Below are positions 54,923 through 63,511 of a stretch of 64,000 nt of DNA, in pieces. The translations under genes were made by a program, and so were the position numbers. The DNA is taken from positions 1-64,000 of the forward strand of contig NZ_MUKA01000001.1 of the NCBI RefSeq assembly GCF_002150735.1, in the 5' to 3' direction. The notes beneath the pieces were generated by a model. The model searched no databases. It was not told the DNA's origin and saw only the letters and a program-made list of their open reading frames with translations. This stretch comes from Streptomyces africanus (GTDB taxonomy: Bacteria > Actinomycetota > Actinomycetes > Streptomycetales > Streptomycetaceae). Numbering within the stretch: position 1 is the stretch's first letter; each line of letters opens with the position of its first letter.

Positions 54923-55780
54923 TCAGCCTCGCTTGGCGACGGCGGTGCGGGCGGAGTGCCACAGGGCGCGGGGGTTGTCGCGGTCACCGTGGAGCTTGAG
55001 CATCGCGTTGACGACATCCTCGACGCTGCCTTGCTCGTTGACGATGCGGCTGAAGTCGCGCAGGTACTGCTGGCTTGCGCCGATGCTCTCGGGCAAGTCG
55101 GGTGCACCGACGCTCTTGTGTCCCGCGACGACGATCTTCGGGTTCAGGGCGGCGACGGCATCCAGGCTGGCGATCCACGCCTCGCGGCTCTTCTCGTCGG
55201 TCTCCCCGGTCATCATGTGCACGCCGTTGTAGACGACGTCGCCCCCGACCACCGCGGCGGCCGACGGCACGTGCAGGACAGTGGAGAACTCGGTGTCGCC
55301 CTGGCCTACCGAGACTGCCCGCAGCATCTGGCCTTCCAGCTCGAACCGGTCGCCGTTCAGAGGCTCCGGCAGTACCGCGGTCTGCGGCAGTTCGCCAGGG
55401 AAAATGGCCTTCCAGTAGGCGGACAGTCCCGGGTTGGTGGCCTCGAACCGGGCGCGTTCGACCACCTCGGGGGTGGCGATGCCGCGGGCCTCGGGGAAGT
55501 GCTCCTGGATGCGGGAAAGGCCGATCCAGTGGTCCTGGTGGCCGTGGGTGATGTAGACGCCGGTGACGCGCTTTCCGAAGCCGCGCACCCACTCGGCGAG
55601 CGCGTCGACCTGGTCGAGTGTGACGAGCGTGTCGACGAGGACGGCTTCCTCGGCGCCGGCGATCAGGGTGCTGCTCATGGGCGACCACATCGGGTCGTCC
55701 CCCGGCCCCTGCGCGGGGGCACCTGCGAACGGACGCATCGGCGCGACGTACACGTCAACAGTGAGGGCGTCTGAGCTCAT
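54923..55780 (-). CDS. MBL-fold metallo-hydrolase
   Basis: A 285-residue metallo-beta-lactamase-fold enzyme. YITHGHQDHWIG gives the metal ligands His79, His81, Asp83, His84; VVGGDVVYNGVH and VAGHKSVGAPD supply the others. It is related to SoxH/quinoline-type hydrolases of unknown substrate. GGAGGT lies 8 nt before the ATG. It is divergent from a TetR gene across a perfect palindrome, so it is very probably the repressor's target. Confidence 0.88.
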   Translation of the reverse strand: MSSDALTVDVYVAPMRPFAGAPAQGPGDDPMWSPMSSTLIAGAEEAVLVDTLVTLDQVDALAEWVRGFGKRVTGVYITHGHQDHWIGLSRIQEHFPEARGIATPEVVERARFEATNPGLSAYWKAIFPGELPQTAVLPEPLNGDRFELEGQMLRAVSVGQGDTEFSTVLHVPSAAAVVGGDVVYNGVHMMTGETDEKSREAWIASLDAVAALNPKIVVAGHKSVGAPDLPESIGASQQYLRDFSRIVNEQGSVEDVVNAMLKLHGDRDNPRALWHSARTAVAKRG

Positions 55781-55820
55781 GGTGAATACCTCCGAATGTG
55801 GGGGAGGCTTCCACCATCCC

Positions 55821-55847
55821 GACTATGCTATGCAACATAGCATAGTC
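55821..55847. promoter_or_regulatory. Perfect TetR-type operator palindrome
   Basis: GACTATGCTATG and CATAGCATAGTC are exact inverted arms of 12 bp around CAA, in the 103-bp gap between the MBL-fold gene and the TetR gene. This should be the binding site of the adjacent TetR protein, controlling both genes. Confidence 0.85.
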
Positions 55848-55883
55848 AGGTGACGGTCCAGAGGCCGTCCACGATGAGAAAGA

Positions 55884-56429
55884 ATGGCCTGCATGTCAGA
55901 GGGCGTGCGTGAAGCAATGATCAAGGCGGCATGGCTGCTGATCGCCGAGCGAGGACTTGAGGGCATGTCGACCCGCGAGGTGCTCGCACGTACCGGAGCA
56001 CCGCGCGGCTCCGTCTACCATCACTTCCCCCGCGGCCGCGCCGAGCTGATCGAACTCGCCGTCGACCACTCCCTGCAGTGGATGCAGGACCAGATCGACG
56101 CGATCGACGCGCGGACCCCGCAGGACGTGGTCTCCGGCTACATCGACATCTGGCGCAGAGTGGTCGAAGGCACGGACTTCCGCGCCGGCTGCACGATGGC
56201 CGGGATCACGACCGGCGGACACGACCCCGCGATCCTCGACCGGGCGGAGGCCGCCTTCACCGCCACGGGCGAGGCGCTGGCCGCCCGGCTCGAACAGGTC
56301 GGAGTAGCGCCCGCCGAGGCCGCATCACGCGCCACCCTGCTGGTGATCGCCGCTGAAGGAGCCGTCATCCTGGCCCGCGCACGACGCAGCAGCGAACCAC
56401 TCGCCCTCGTCGCCGCACAGCTGGGCTGA
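55884..56429 (+). CDS. TetR-family regulator (YxaF/LmrA-like)
   Basis: A 181-residue regulator. The HTH is in residues about 30-55 (MSTREVLARTGAPRGSVYHH), with the FP pair typical of the family; the C-terminal FRAGCTMAGIT segment matches the LmrA/YxaF-like ligand domain. The first ATG (55884) has GAGAAAG upstream; the ATG at 55893 is an alternative. It probably represses itself and the divergent MBL-fold gene through the palindrome at 55821-55847. Confidence 0.88.
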   Translation: MACMSEGVREAMIKAAWLLIAERGLEGMSTREVLARTGAPRGSVYHHFPRGRAELIELAVDHSLQWMQDQIDAIDARTPQDVVSGYIDIWRRVVEGTDFRAGCTMAGITTGGHDPAILDRAEAAFTATGEALAARLEQVGVAPAEAASRATLLVIAAEGAVILARARRSSEPLALVAAQLG

Positions 56430-56533
56430 GCTCAAGCTCAGAACTTCGCGGTCTCCGTACCGCCGTCGGCCACCGCCCTGCGGCCGCGAGGAAGCGGGGC
56501 GGTACCACTCGCTCCTGGGGATGCGGTATCCCG

Positions 56534-56960
56534 ATGGGGGGCCTGTCGGCGAAGCAGCGGGCCCGGCGGGAGCAAGTGCGGTTCGATGCTGCCGATTTGT
56601 TCGCGCAAGGGGTGACGCCGCCGCAGGTCGCGTGGCGATTACGGGTCTCTCGGAAGCCTGCCTATGCCTGGCATGCCCGCTGTCGAGAAGACGGTGTGCA
56701 GGCGCTGGGGTCCAAGGGGCCGTCCGGGCGTCCGTCACGGATGAAGCCGGAGTGGCTGGCCTGGCCGGCGGTGGAGCTGGAGAACGAGCCGGCCGCGCAC
56801 GGCTGGACGCAGGACCAGCGCTGGACGTGGCCACGTGGATCAAGGAGACGTGGTCGCGGGTGGAAAGACGGTGAGGGACCAGGACGCATGGCTGTGCTTC
56901 GCGGAAACCTCAGTAGCTGGTGGCCGACAGGGGACCTGGCATGCGCCGAGCTGCCGTGAC
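56534..56960 (+). pseudogene. IS630-type transposase relic
   Basis: The start LSAKQRARREQVRFDAADLF and VAWRLRVSRKPAYAWHARCR give the winged-helix N-terminus of an IS630-family transposase, then SKGPSGRPSRMKPEWL. After AHGWTQDQRWT the frame breaks; pieces of the catalytic half (VKETW-like, RDQDAWLCFAE) are readable in other frames with large parts missing. Confidence 0.8.
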
Positions 56961-57539
56961 TCAGCCTCGCGGTCCTGCGCCATGCAGCAGGGTGTCGATG
57001 ACGAGCGCGGCCAGCGCGTCCGGGTCCTGCGCTGCTGGAGCCTGATCGGCGCCGGGCCTGTCGAGGGCTTCGCTGAGGAGGGCGTAGTACACCTGCCGCG
57101 TCCACTCCAGGTCGGCGTCCGGAGCAAGCAGTCCCTCTCCCTGCGCACGGCTCAGGAGTTTCACGGTGTGCGCGTCGATCTCGGCCCAGAGGGCGACCGC
57201 GGCGGGGGTGTGGGCCGTGGCGTGGCTGAGGGTGAAGCGCCAGGTGCTCTTGACCCGCAGTACGTTCGCGGTCACCCGGTACAGCGCCACGAGCGCGGGG
57301 GCGGAGTCGGGCCGGGCTTCCTCGATCGCGTCGATGATCTGCTGCTTCGCGGAGACGGCGAGCGCCTCCAGCAGCGCCCGCCGGTTCGCGAACCGGCGGT
57401 GAACGGTGATCCTCGTCAGCCCCGCCGCCTCGGCGATCTGCTCCATGGAAGCGCCGGCGTCCTGGGCGAGGACCCGCTCGGCCGCCTCCAGAATCGCGCG
57501 CACACTGCGCTCGGCATCTGCCCGCAGTGCTCGGCCCAT
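56961..57539 (-). CDS. TetR/AcrR-family regulator
   Basis: A 192-residue protein with a normal TetR HTH (SMEQIAEAAGLTRITVHRRF, residues about 31-50) and an all-helical ligand domain. Its target is unclear. Upstream genes in divergent orientation are a transposase relic and the F420-type oxidoreductase, which could be regulated by it. The ATG at 57539 is the only sensible start. Confidence 0.85.
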   Translation of the reverse strand: MGRALRADAERSVRAILEAAERVLAQDAGASMEQIAEAAGLTRITVHRRFANRRALLEALAVSAKQQIIDAIEEARPDSAPALVALYRVTANVLRVKSTWRFTLSHATAHTPAAVALWAEIDAHTVKLLSRAQGEGLLAPDADLEWTRQVYYALLSEALDRPGADQAPAAQDPDALAALVIDTLLHGAGPRG

Positions 57540-57734
57540 GTCTGTCTCCTGTCTGGTTCGCTACCCGGCTCCCTTGTAGAGGATACGTGAACGCTACGGG
57601 TACCTCATTAACTGATTCTCCAATGTTGCAGGTTTAGATATATTCGATACGCTAGTGACACGGATAAGGGGTCACTCCGCACCACTGAGCCTTTGCCAAC
57701 CTGGCTGACGGTGGCGTGAGCTCGGTACCCGATG

Positions 57735-57845
57735 GCGTCGGCTCCCGGCGGACCGGCAGGCTCTGCTGGTGCTGGCCCACCTGCGGTGCGGACACGCGTA
57801 TGCCCGGCTCGCGGCCGGTTTCGGCGTCGGGACCAGCACAAACGA
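57735..57845 (+). pseudogene. Short transposase N-terminal relic
   Basis: [20 protein letters not shown] then [13 protein letters not shown] is the HTH region of an IS5-type transposase. Only about 35 codons are left, directly before the oxidoreductase gene. Confidence 0.6.
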
Positions 57846-57875
57846 AGACTCTTCGACAGTATGGAGATAGGCGAC

Positions 57876-58349
57876 ATGCCACTTGAAGGCGAGTATGAGC
57901 CGAGCGCGATGCAGTTGGTACGTGACCAGGTGGAGCTGTACGAAAGCTCCGGTGGTACGGAAGGAACGACGCTGAACGAGCTGATGGGTCCGGAGGCGGG
58001 GCGGGACCTTCCTGTCGTCATCCTGACCACCCTGGGCGCGAAGAGCGGCAAGATCCGCAAGTCCCCGGTCATGCGGGTGGAGCACGACGGCTGCTACGTC
58101 GCCGTCGCCTCCATGGGAGGAGCCCCCAAGCACCCGGTCTGGTACCACAACCTGGTGGCCGACCCCCGGGTGGAGCTTCAGGACGGGCCGGTGCGCCAGG
58201 ACATGGTGGCACGCGAGGTGACCGGGGGCGAGAAGGCCGTCTGGTGGGCTCGCGCCGTCGAGGCGTTCCCGGACTATGCCGACTACCAGAAGAAGACGGA
58301 CCGGGAGATCCCGGTCTTCGTTCTGGAGCCGGCGGTCGAGGAGCACTGA
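57876..58349 (+). CDS. Deazaflavin (F420)-dependent nitroreductase-family protein
   Basis: A 157-residue protein of the DDN/F420H2-dependent oxidoreductase family: [39 protein letters not shown], and VELQDGPV are the conserved blocks contacting the deazaflavin. It probably reduces quinones or aromatic substrates. The ATG at 57876 was chosen because homology starts there and GGAG precedes it; an in-frame ATG at 57861 is possible. Confidence 0.88.
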   Translation: MPLEGEYEPSAMQLVRDQVELYESSGGTEGTTLNELMGPEAGRDLPVVILTTLGAKSGKIRKSPVMRVEHDGCYVAVASMGGAPKHPVWYHNLVADPRVELQDGPVRQDMVAREVTGGEKAVWWARAVEAFPDYADYQKKTDREIPVFVLEPAVEEH

Positions 58350-58378
58350 CGCGGCACAGCTGGTTCATATCCGAAGAG

Positions 58379-58407
58379 GGGCCATGGCGTTCGCAGTGCC
58401 ATGGCCC
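58379..58407. terminator. Bidirectional hairpin terminator
   Basis: GGGCCATGGC and GCCATGGCCC pair perfectly over 10 bp with a 9-nt loop, between the convergent oxidoreductase and SDR genes. Confidence 0.7.
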
Positions 58408-58453
58408 GCCTACGCACACGTGGGTGCGGCTCAGCCCGGCAAAGGGCGGCGGT

Positions 58454-59215
58454 TCACTCCTGGCCGCCGAAAACGTTCTGGTCCCAGTCGATGACCGAGC
58501 CGGTCACCACACCGCTGCGGTCGGAGAGCAGGAAGACGACGAAGTCGGCGATCTCGTCGACCTGTCCGAGCTTGCCCATGGGCTGGGATGCGGCGGCTTT
58601 CTCCCGCCAGTCGTCACCAGCGTCGTGGAAGGTGCGCTGGGTCGCGTCCTCGCCCTCGGTGTCCGTCCAGCCGATGTTGAGGCCGTTGATGCGGATGCGG
58701 TCCCAGCGGTGGGCGTGGGCGGCGTTGCGGGTCAGTCCGGCCAGCCCGGCCTTGGCCGCGGAGTAGGGGGCCAGGTACGGCGGTCCGCCATGGGCGCAGT
58801 TGGAGCCGATGTTGACGATGGTGCCCGGCGCCTGGCGGGCCTTCATGTCGGCCACCGCTGCCTGCATCGAGAAGAACGGCGCCCGCAGGTTGATCGCCAT
58901 GTGCTGGTCGAACAACTCCGGCGTGGTGTCCAGGAGCGAGCCGCGTGACGTCAGCCCGGCCGCGTTGACCAGGCAGTCGACACGACCGCGCGCGTCCACG
59001 GTCCGTGCGACGGAGGTGCGTGCCTGCGCCGGATCGGCGAGGTCCGCCTGCACGAAAAGCGCACCCGTGTCCGCAGCCAGCTTCTCGCCCACCTCGGCCC
59101 GGCGGCCGGTGAAGACGACGGTCGCGCCCTCCCGCACAGCAGCCCGCACGATGCCGGCCCCGACGCCCTGGCTGCCGCCGTTGACCAGAACGATCTTGTC
59201 CTGAAGAAGTGCCAT
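58454..59215 (-). CDS. Short-chain dehydrogenase/reductase
   Basis: A 253-residue SDR. GGSQGVGAGI (residues 13-22) binds the cofactor, LVNAAGLT is the structural motif, and NIGSNCA with YSAAKAG gives the catalytic Ser, Tyr and Lys. The TDTEGEDATQRTFHD region resembles SDRs of sugar or polyol catabolism. It lies 16 bp downstream of the phytanoyl-CoA dioxygenase gene and is probably co-transcribed. Confidence 0.9.
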   Translation of the reverse strand: MALLQDKIVLVNGGSQGVGAGIVRAAVREGATVVFTGRRAEVGEKLAADTGALFVQADLADPAQARTSVARTVDARGRVDCLVNAAGLTSRGSLLDTTPELFDQHMAINLRAPFFSMQAAVADMKARQAPGTIVNIGSNCAHGGPPYLAPYSAAKAGLAGLTRNAAHAHRWDRIRINGLNIGWTDTEGEDATQRTFHDAGDDWREKAAASQPMGKLGQVDEIADFVVFLLSDRSGVVTGSVIDWDQNVFGGQE

Positions 59216-59231
59216 GAGTGCTGTGTCCCTT

Positions 59232-60410
59232 TCAGCCGCGGCGGCGCTCGGTACCGGCCTGCAGTTCCTGGCGAAGTCGGTCGTGGGTCCAGCCCTCGGT
59301 TACGGCTTGCCAGACGGTGTCCGCCGGGGAGGGCGGTGAGAGACCGTCGACCGGGGGGTCGAGGTCCAGGTTGGTGGGGAAGGGGTAGCCGTCAGCGGTG
59401 GCGGCGACCACGCGGCGCAGCCAGTCCTGCGAAACCCCCTCGGCCTTGCGCCGCAGCAGCACCGGGAAGAGCGCGTTCGCCATCGCCTCGCGGTCCACTG
59501 TCTCCATGGCGCGGCCGAATGCGGAGGAGATCTGCAGCAGGTTGGCCATGCGCCGGATGTCGGCCGAACGGTTGTGTCCGGCGGCGTGGAAGAGCGCGGG
59601 GTTGAAGAAGGCCGCGTCGCCCTTGGCCAAGGGGAGCTGCACATGGTGGGCGTCGAAGTACTCGACGAACTGCGGGAGTCGCCAGGCGAGGTAGCCGGGC
59701 TCGTACTTCTGCGAGTGCGGCAGGTAGAGCGTCGGGCCGGACTCGACGGGCATGTCGCAGTGGGCGACGGCGCCCTGGAGGGTGAGCACGGGGGAGAGGC
59801 GGTGGACATGCGCCGGGTAGGCGGCGGCGCGTTCCTGGGTGAGGAAACCGAGGTGGTAGTCGCGGTGCACGCTCTGCGCGGCCCCGCCCGGGTTGACGAC
59901 GTTGACCTGGGAGGTCACCTGGTAGGCAGGGCCCAGCCAGGCCTCGGAGATCAGCGCCAGCATGTCGTTCGCGTAGTAGTCGGCGAACACCTCGGGGGCT
60001 CGTACGGCCACCTTGTCGAGGGCGTTCCAGACTCGGTCGTTGGCGCCCGGCTTGGCAAAGTGATCGCCGCGGGCGGTCCCGCCCGCACGCTCTTCCTCGA
60101 TCAGCGCGGTGAAGGCCTCGGAAGCCCGGTCCACGACGGTCGCATCGGGGAAGGCACCATTGAGGACCACGATGCCGGGTCCGTCGAGTAGCGCGCGGAT
60201 CAGCTCGGTCTGTACCTCGCGCCGGCCGTCGGCGGTGGCAGTGAGGCTACGGAGCCGGTCGCTGTCGTAGAGGGGCACGTTCTGCTCGATCCGCTCGGCC
60301 GAAGGGTGGTCGGCCAGGTCGGTGTCTTGCTCGACGAGCGAGCGGAACGCGTCGAGATCGCAGTCGTCCTCGGTCAGCCAAGTCCGTGATCGCGTAGTGG
60401 TGAGGGACAT
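59232..60410 (-). CDS. Phytanoyl-CoA dioxygenase family protein
   Basis: A 392-residue Fe(II)/2-oxoglutarate oxygenase. SVHRDYHLGFLT supplies the HxD ligands, HAAGHNRSADIRR the distal His and the 2-oxoglutarate-binding Arg. AHCDMPVESGPTLYLPHSQK is the typical core strand. The neighbouring SDR, LacI-type regulator and ribose-type transporter suggest a role in catabolism of a sugar, polyol or glycoside. AAAGGA lies upstream of the ATG. It is divergent from the LacI-type gene. Confidence 0.85.
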   Translation of the reverse strand: MSLTTTRSRTWLTEDDCDLDAFRSLVEQDTDLADHPSAERIEQNVPLYDSDRLRSLTATADGRREVQTELIRALLDGPGIVVLNGAFPDATVVDRASEAFTALIEEERAGGTARGDHFAKPGANDRVWNALDKVAVRAPEVFADYYANDMLALISEAWLGPAYQVTSQVNVVNPGGAAQSVHRDYHLGFLTQERAAAYPAHVHRLSPVLTLQGAVAHCDMPVESGPTLYLPHSQKYEPGYLAWRLPQFVEYFDAHHVQLPLAKGDAAFFNPALFHAAGHNRSADIRRMANLLQISSAFGRAMETVDREAMANALFPVLLRRKAEGVSQDWLRRVVAATADGYPFPTNLDLDPPVDGLSPPSPADTVWQAVTEGWTHDRLRQELQAGTERRRG

Positions 60411-60519
60411 GCGGGGTCCTTTCGCCGTGCCTGCATTTCTGTCAGTCTTGAGGGATCACGCCCATCAATCAATCCTCTGCAATAAATCAAAAGCCCATCA
60501 TCATCTTCAGGGAACCGTC

Positions 60520-61542
60520 ATGCGCCACCCCTACCCCATCAGGGAAATCGCCCGCCAGGCCGGGCTGAGCACGGCGACGGTCGACCGGGTGCTCAACAAC
60601 CGGGGCGGCGTCACCGAAAGCACGATCAGGGAAGTGCATCAAGCGATCAAAGACCTGGACCGTCAGCAGACCCAGGTCCGAATCGGGAGCCACACCTTCA
60701 TGATCGACATCGTGATGCAGGCACCAGAGCGGTTCTCCGCCGCCGTACGCGCAGCACTGGAGGCCGAACTGTCTGCCCTGCACCCCGCTGTCGTCCGCTC
60801 GCGTTTCCACTTCCGCGAGACCTGCCCGCCCGACGAGATGGCCGGCATCCTCGACAAGATCGCCAAGCGTGGAACGCACGGCGTGATCCTCAAGGCTCCC
60901 GACGTGCCGGAGGTCGCCGCCGCCGTAGGGCGACTGGCCGAGGCCGGCATTCCTGTGGTCACCTTGGTGACCGACCTGCCCCACAGCGCGCGCCTGGCCT
61001 ACGTCGGCATCGACAACCGCGCGGCAGGCGCCACCGCCGCCTACCTTCTCGAACAGTGGCTCGGTGACCGACCCGGCAATGTGCTCACTACCATCAGCCG
61101 GGGCTCCTTCCGAGGCGAGGAGGAACGCGAAATGGGATTCCGCAGTGCAATGCGCCTCGCGCAGCCCAGGCGTTCCCTGATGGAGGTCACCGACAGCGAC
61201 GGCCTGGACGCCACCCAGCACGACCTGGTGCTCGAGGCGCTCAAGCGCGACGAGGACATCGTCGCGGTCTACTCAATGGGAGGGGGCAACTTCGCCACGC
61301 TGGACGCGTTCGACGCGCTGGGCAGGCCGTGTGCCGTCTTCATCGCCCACGACCTCGACCACGACAACACTCGTCTCCTGCGCGAGCGCCGCCTCTCCGC
61401 GGTCCTTCACCACGACCTGCGCCAGGACGTGCGCCGCGCTTGCCAGACCGTCATGCGCGCCAACAAGGCACTGCCGGACGACGGCCCGCCCCTGCCCTCG
61501 GCGATCCAGGTGGTCACGCCGTTCAACCTGCCACCCGCGTGA
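60520..61542 (+). CDS. LacI-family transcriptional regulator
   Basis: A 340-residue regulator. The HTH (IREIARQAGLSTATVDRVLN, residues 7-26) and hinge are followed by a periplasmic-binding-protein-like sugar domain; DRVLNNRGGV is the variant seen in regulators of inositol or rhizopine-type sugars. It is divergent from the phytanoyl-CoA dioxygenase and near the transporter genes, so it probably represses them until the sugar is present. CAGGGA precedes the ATG at 60520. Confidence 0.9.
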   Translation: MRHPYPIREIARQAGLSTATVDRVLNNRGGVTESTIREVHQAIKDLDRQQTQVRIGSHTFMIDIVMQAPERFSAAVRAALEAELSALHPAVVRSRFHFRETCPPDEMAGILDKIAKRGTHGVILKAPDVPEVAAAVGRLAEAGIPVVTLVTDLPHSARLAYVGIDNRAAGATAAYLLEQWLGDRPGNVLTTISRGSFRGEEEREMGFRSAMRLAQPRRSLMEVTDSDGLDATQHDLVLEALKRDEDIVAVYSMGGGNFATLDAFDALGRPCAVFIAHDLDHDNTRLLRERRLSAVLHHDLRQDVRRACQTVMRANKALPDDGPPLPSAIQVVTPFNLPPA

Positions 61543-61621
61543 CGACCGTTACGTACCTCGGATGAAGCGGCCGGTGTGAGCGAGCAGCCTTCAGGCTGGA
61601 CCTCACGTTGGGCGTTCGGGG

Positions 61622-61660
61622 CGGGCGGCCGGGTTCACGTCAAGGGAACCTGGCCGCCCG
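61622..61660. terminator. Bidirectional hairpin terminator
   Basis: CGGGCGGCC and GGCCGCCCG pair perfectly, extended by GGTTC/GGAACC after one mismatch, with a loop of 8 nt, between the convergent LacI-type and SDR genes. Confidence 0.7.
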
Positions 61661-61683
61661 TGTATGGTCCGGGCCCTGGCCGG

Positions 61684-62400
61684 TCATGCCGTCGTGTACC
61701 CCCCGTCCACCATGTACTGCGACCCGGTCACGTAGGAGGCCTCGTCGCTGGCCAGGAAGAGGATGACGTTGGCCACCTCGGTGGGCTGTCCGATCCGTCC
61801 GAGAGGTGTTGCTGCGATCACGGTGTCGGAGACGGCCTGGTCCTGCCCATCGATCATGGGGGTTGCGATGAGTCCGGGGTGCACGGAGTTCACGCGGACC
61901 TTGTGTCCGGCGTAGGTGAGCGCCGCGTTCTTCGTCATCTGCGTGACCGCTCCCTTCGATGCGGTGTAGGCGGCGACGCCCGCTGCCCCCACCGCGCCCC
62001 AGATGGAGGAGACGTTGACCACGGACCCACCGGTCTTCGTCATCTGCGGGATGAAGGTCCGCATGCCGTAGAACACTCCGGTCTGGTTGACCGCGATGAT
62101 GTTGTCCCAGTCCTTGAGGTCGATGTCGGTGATGCCCGCGTAAGTTCCCACCGTGCCGGCGTTGTTGACCAGGATGTCGGCGCCCCCGGCGTCTGCGACC
62201 TCCGCCGCGAGCCTTTCCCACGACGCGAGCTCTCGCACGTCGAGCGGGCGGTGGTGGATGGTGCCCTCGTCGTAGGGGGAGGTGTGGGCGAAGTCCGCGG
62301 CGTAGACCTGCGCGCCCTCGGCGGCGAACCGCTCGGCGGTGGCTTTTCCGATCCCGGCCGCCGCGCCACTGATCACGGCGATCTTGCGTTCGAGTCTCAC
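61684..62400 (-). CDS. Short-chain dehydrogenase/reductase
   Basis: A 238-residue SDR: SGAAAGIGKATAE (cofactor), ILVNNAGTVG, VSSIWGA and YTASKGA (catalytic), and the C-terminal YMVDGGYT. It is last in the minus-strand run after the transporter permease gene and probably oxidises the imported sugar or polyol. The GTG at 62400 has GGAGC upstream. Confidence 0.9.
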   Translation of the reverse strand: MRLERKIAVISGAAAGIGKATAERFAAEGAQVYAADFAHTSPYDEGTIHHRPLDVRELASWERLAAEVADAGGADILVNNAGTVGTYAGITDIDLKDWDNIIAVNQTGVFYGMRTFIPQMTKTGGSVVNVSSIWGAVGAAGVAAYTASKGAVTQMTKNAALTYAGHKVRVNSVHPGLIATPMIDGQDQAVSDTVIAATPLGRIGQPTEVANVILFLASDEASYVTGSQYMVDGGYTTA

Positions 62401-62464
62401 TGGCTGCTCCTGGGGAATCTGGTTCCTGTAGCGGCCCGGCCGCGCGGACCGCTACAGGTGTCGC

Positions 62465-63511
62465 CTACGCGCCTTTGTCTGCTCCGCTGATCTTGCTGAT
62501 GAGCAGGGCGATCAGGATGATTCCGCCGGTGGTGGCGCTGATCCAGTACGCGGGGACGTTGGAGAGGACGAGCACGTTCTGGATGAGGACCAGCAGCAGG
62601 ACGCCGCCGCAGGCCCCGGCCACAGTGCCGCGGCCGCCGTTGAGGCTGACACCGCCGAGGACGGCGGCGGCGAAGGCGTTGAAGATGAGGTTCTGTCCGA
62701 GCGACGACGGGATGGAGGCGATGCGTCCGGCCTGCAGCAGGCCGGCGAGTGCCGCGAGCACGCCTCCCACGATGAAGACGCCCATGATGACGCGTTCCAC
62801 CCGGATGCCGGCGACCCGGGCTGCCTGCGGGTTTCCGCCGACCGCGTAGAGCATCCGTCCGACGCGGTGCCGGGAGAGGAACAGCGTCAGGGCCACGAGT
62901 ACCACCAGCGCGATGAGGAACGACAACGGCAGCTGCGCGACGCTGGCCTGTCCGGGGATGGTCATCACCGACGGCAGTCCGGACAGGGTGGCGCCGTGGG
63001 TCAGCCCGAGGCTGACGCCGCGCAGCAGGATCAGCGTGGCGAGGGTGGCGATGAAGGCGTTGAACTTCAGGCGCACGACGAGCACGCCGTTGAACGCTCC
63101 GATGAGCGCGCCCACGACGAAGACGGCGAGGAGGGCCACGATGGGAGAGTTCATGAGCCCGAGGCTGCCGCCGGCGGCCTGCAGGAAGCAGAAGGCCGCG
63201 ACCATCGGCGCCAGCCCGAAGATCGACTCCAGTGACAGGTCGAACTTGCCGGTGATGAGCACCAGCGTGAGGCCCATGGTGAGGACGGCCAGTTCGCTGG
63301 TCTGCTGCAGGATGCCGTAGATGTTGTTGTAGGAGAGGAAGGTGGGGTTCAGTGCCGCGCCGATGACGATGACGACCACGAGGACCGGAAGGACGGCCCA
63401 TTCGGGCTTGAGGAAGTCCGCGAGGGTGCGGCCCCGGGCGGGATGTGCGGCGACAGGTGAGGTGCCGCGCTTGGGCGGGGCGACGTCGTTGTGGTGGGTG
63501 CTGGTGCTCAT
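62465..63511 (-). CDS. Ribose-type sugar ABC transporter permease
   Basis: A 348-residue RbsC/YtfT-like permease with about ten hydrophobic segments. NIYGILQQTSELAVLTMGLT, ITGKFDLSLESIFGL and FAAAVLGGVSLNGGRGTVAG are the family landmarks. It overlaps the ATPase gene by 4 nt (ATGA) and forms the membrane channel of a sugar importer. Confidence 0.92.
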   Translation of the reverse strand: MSTSTHHNDVAPPKRGTSPVAAHPARGRTLADFLKPEWAVLPVLVVVIVIGAALNPTFLSYNNIYGILQQTSELAVLTMGLTLVLITGKFDLSLESIFGLAPMVAAFCFLQAAGGSLGLMNSPIVALLAVFVVGALIGAFNGVLVVRLKFNAFIATLATLILLRGVSLGLTHGATLSGLPSVMTIPGQASVAQLPLSFLIALVVLVALTLFLSRHRVGRMLYAVGGNPQAARVAGIRVERVIMGVFIVGGVLAALAGLLQAGRIASIPSSLGQNLIFNAFAAAVLGGVSLNGGRGTVAGACGGVLLLVLIQNVLVLSNVPAYWISATTGGIILIALLISKISGADKGA

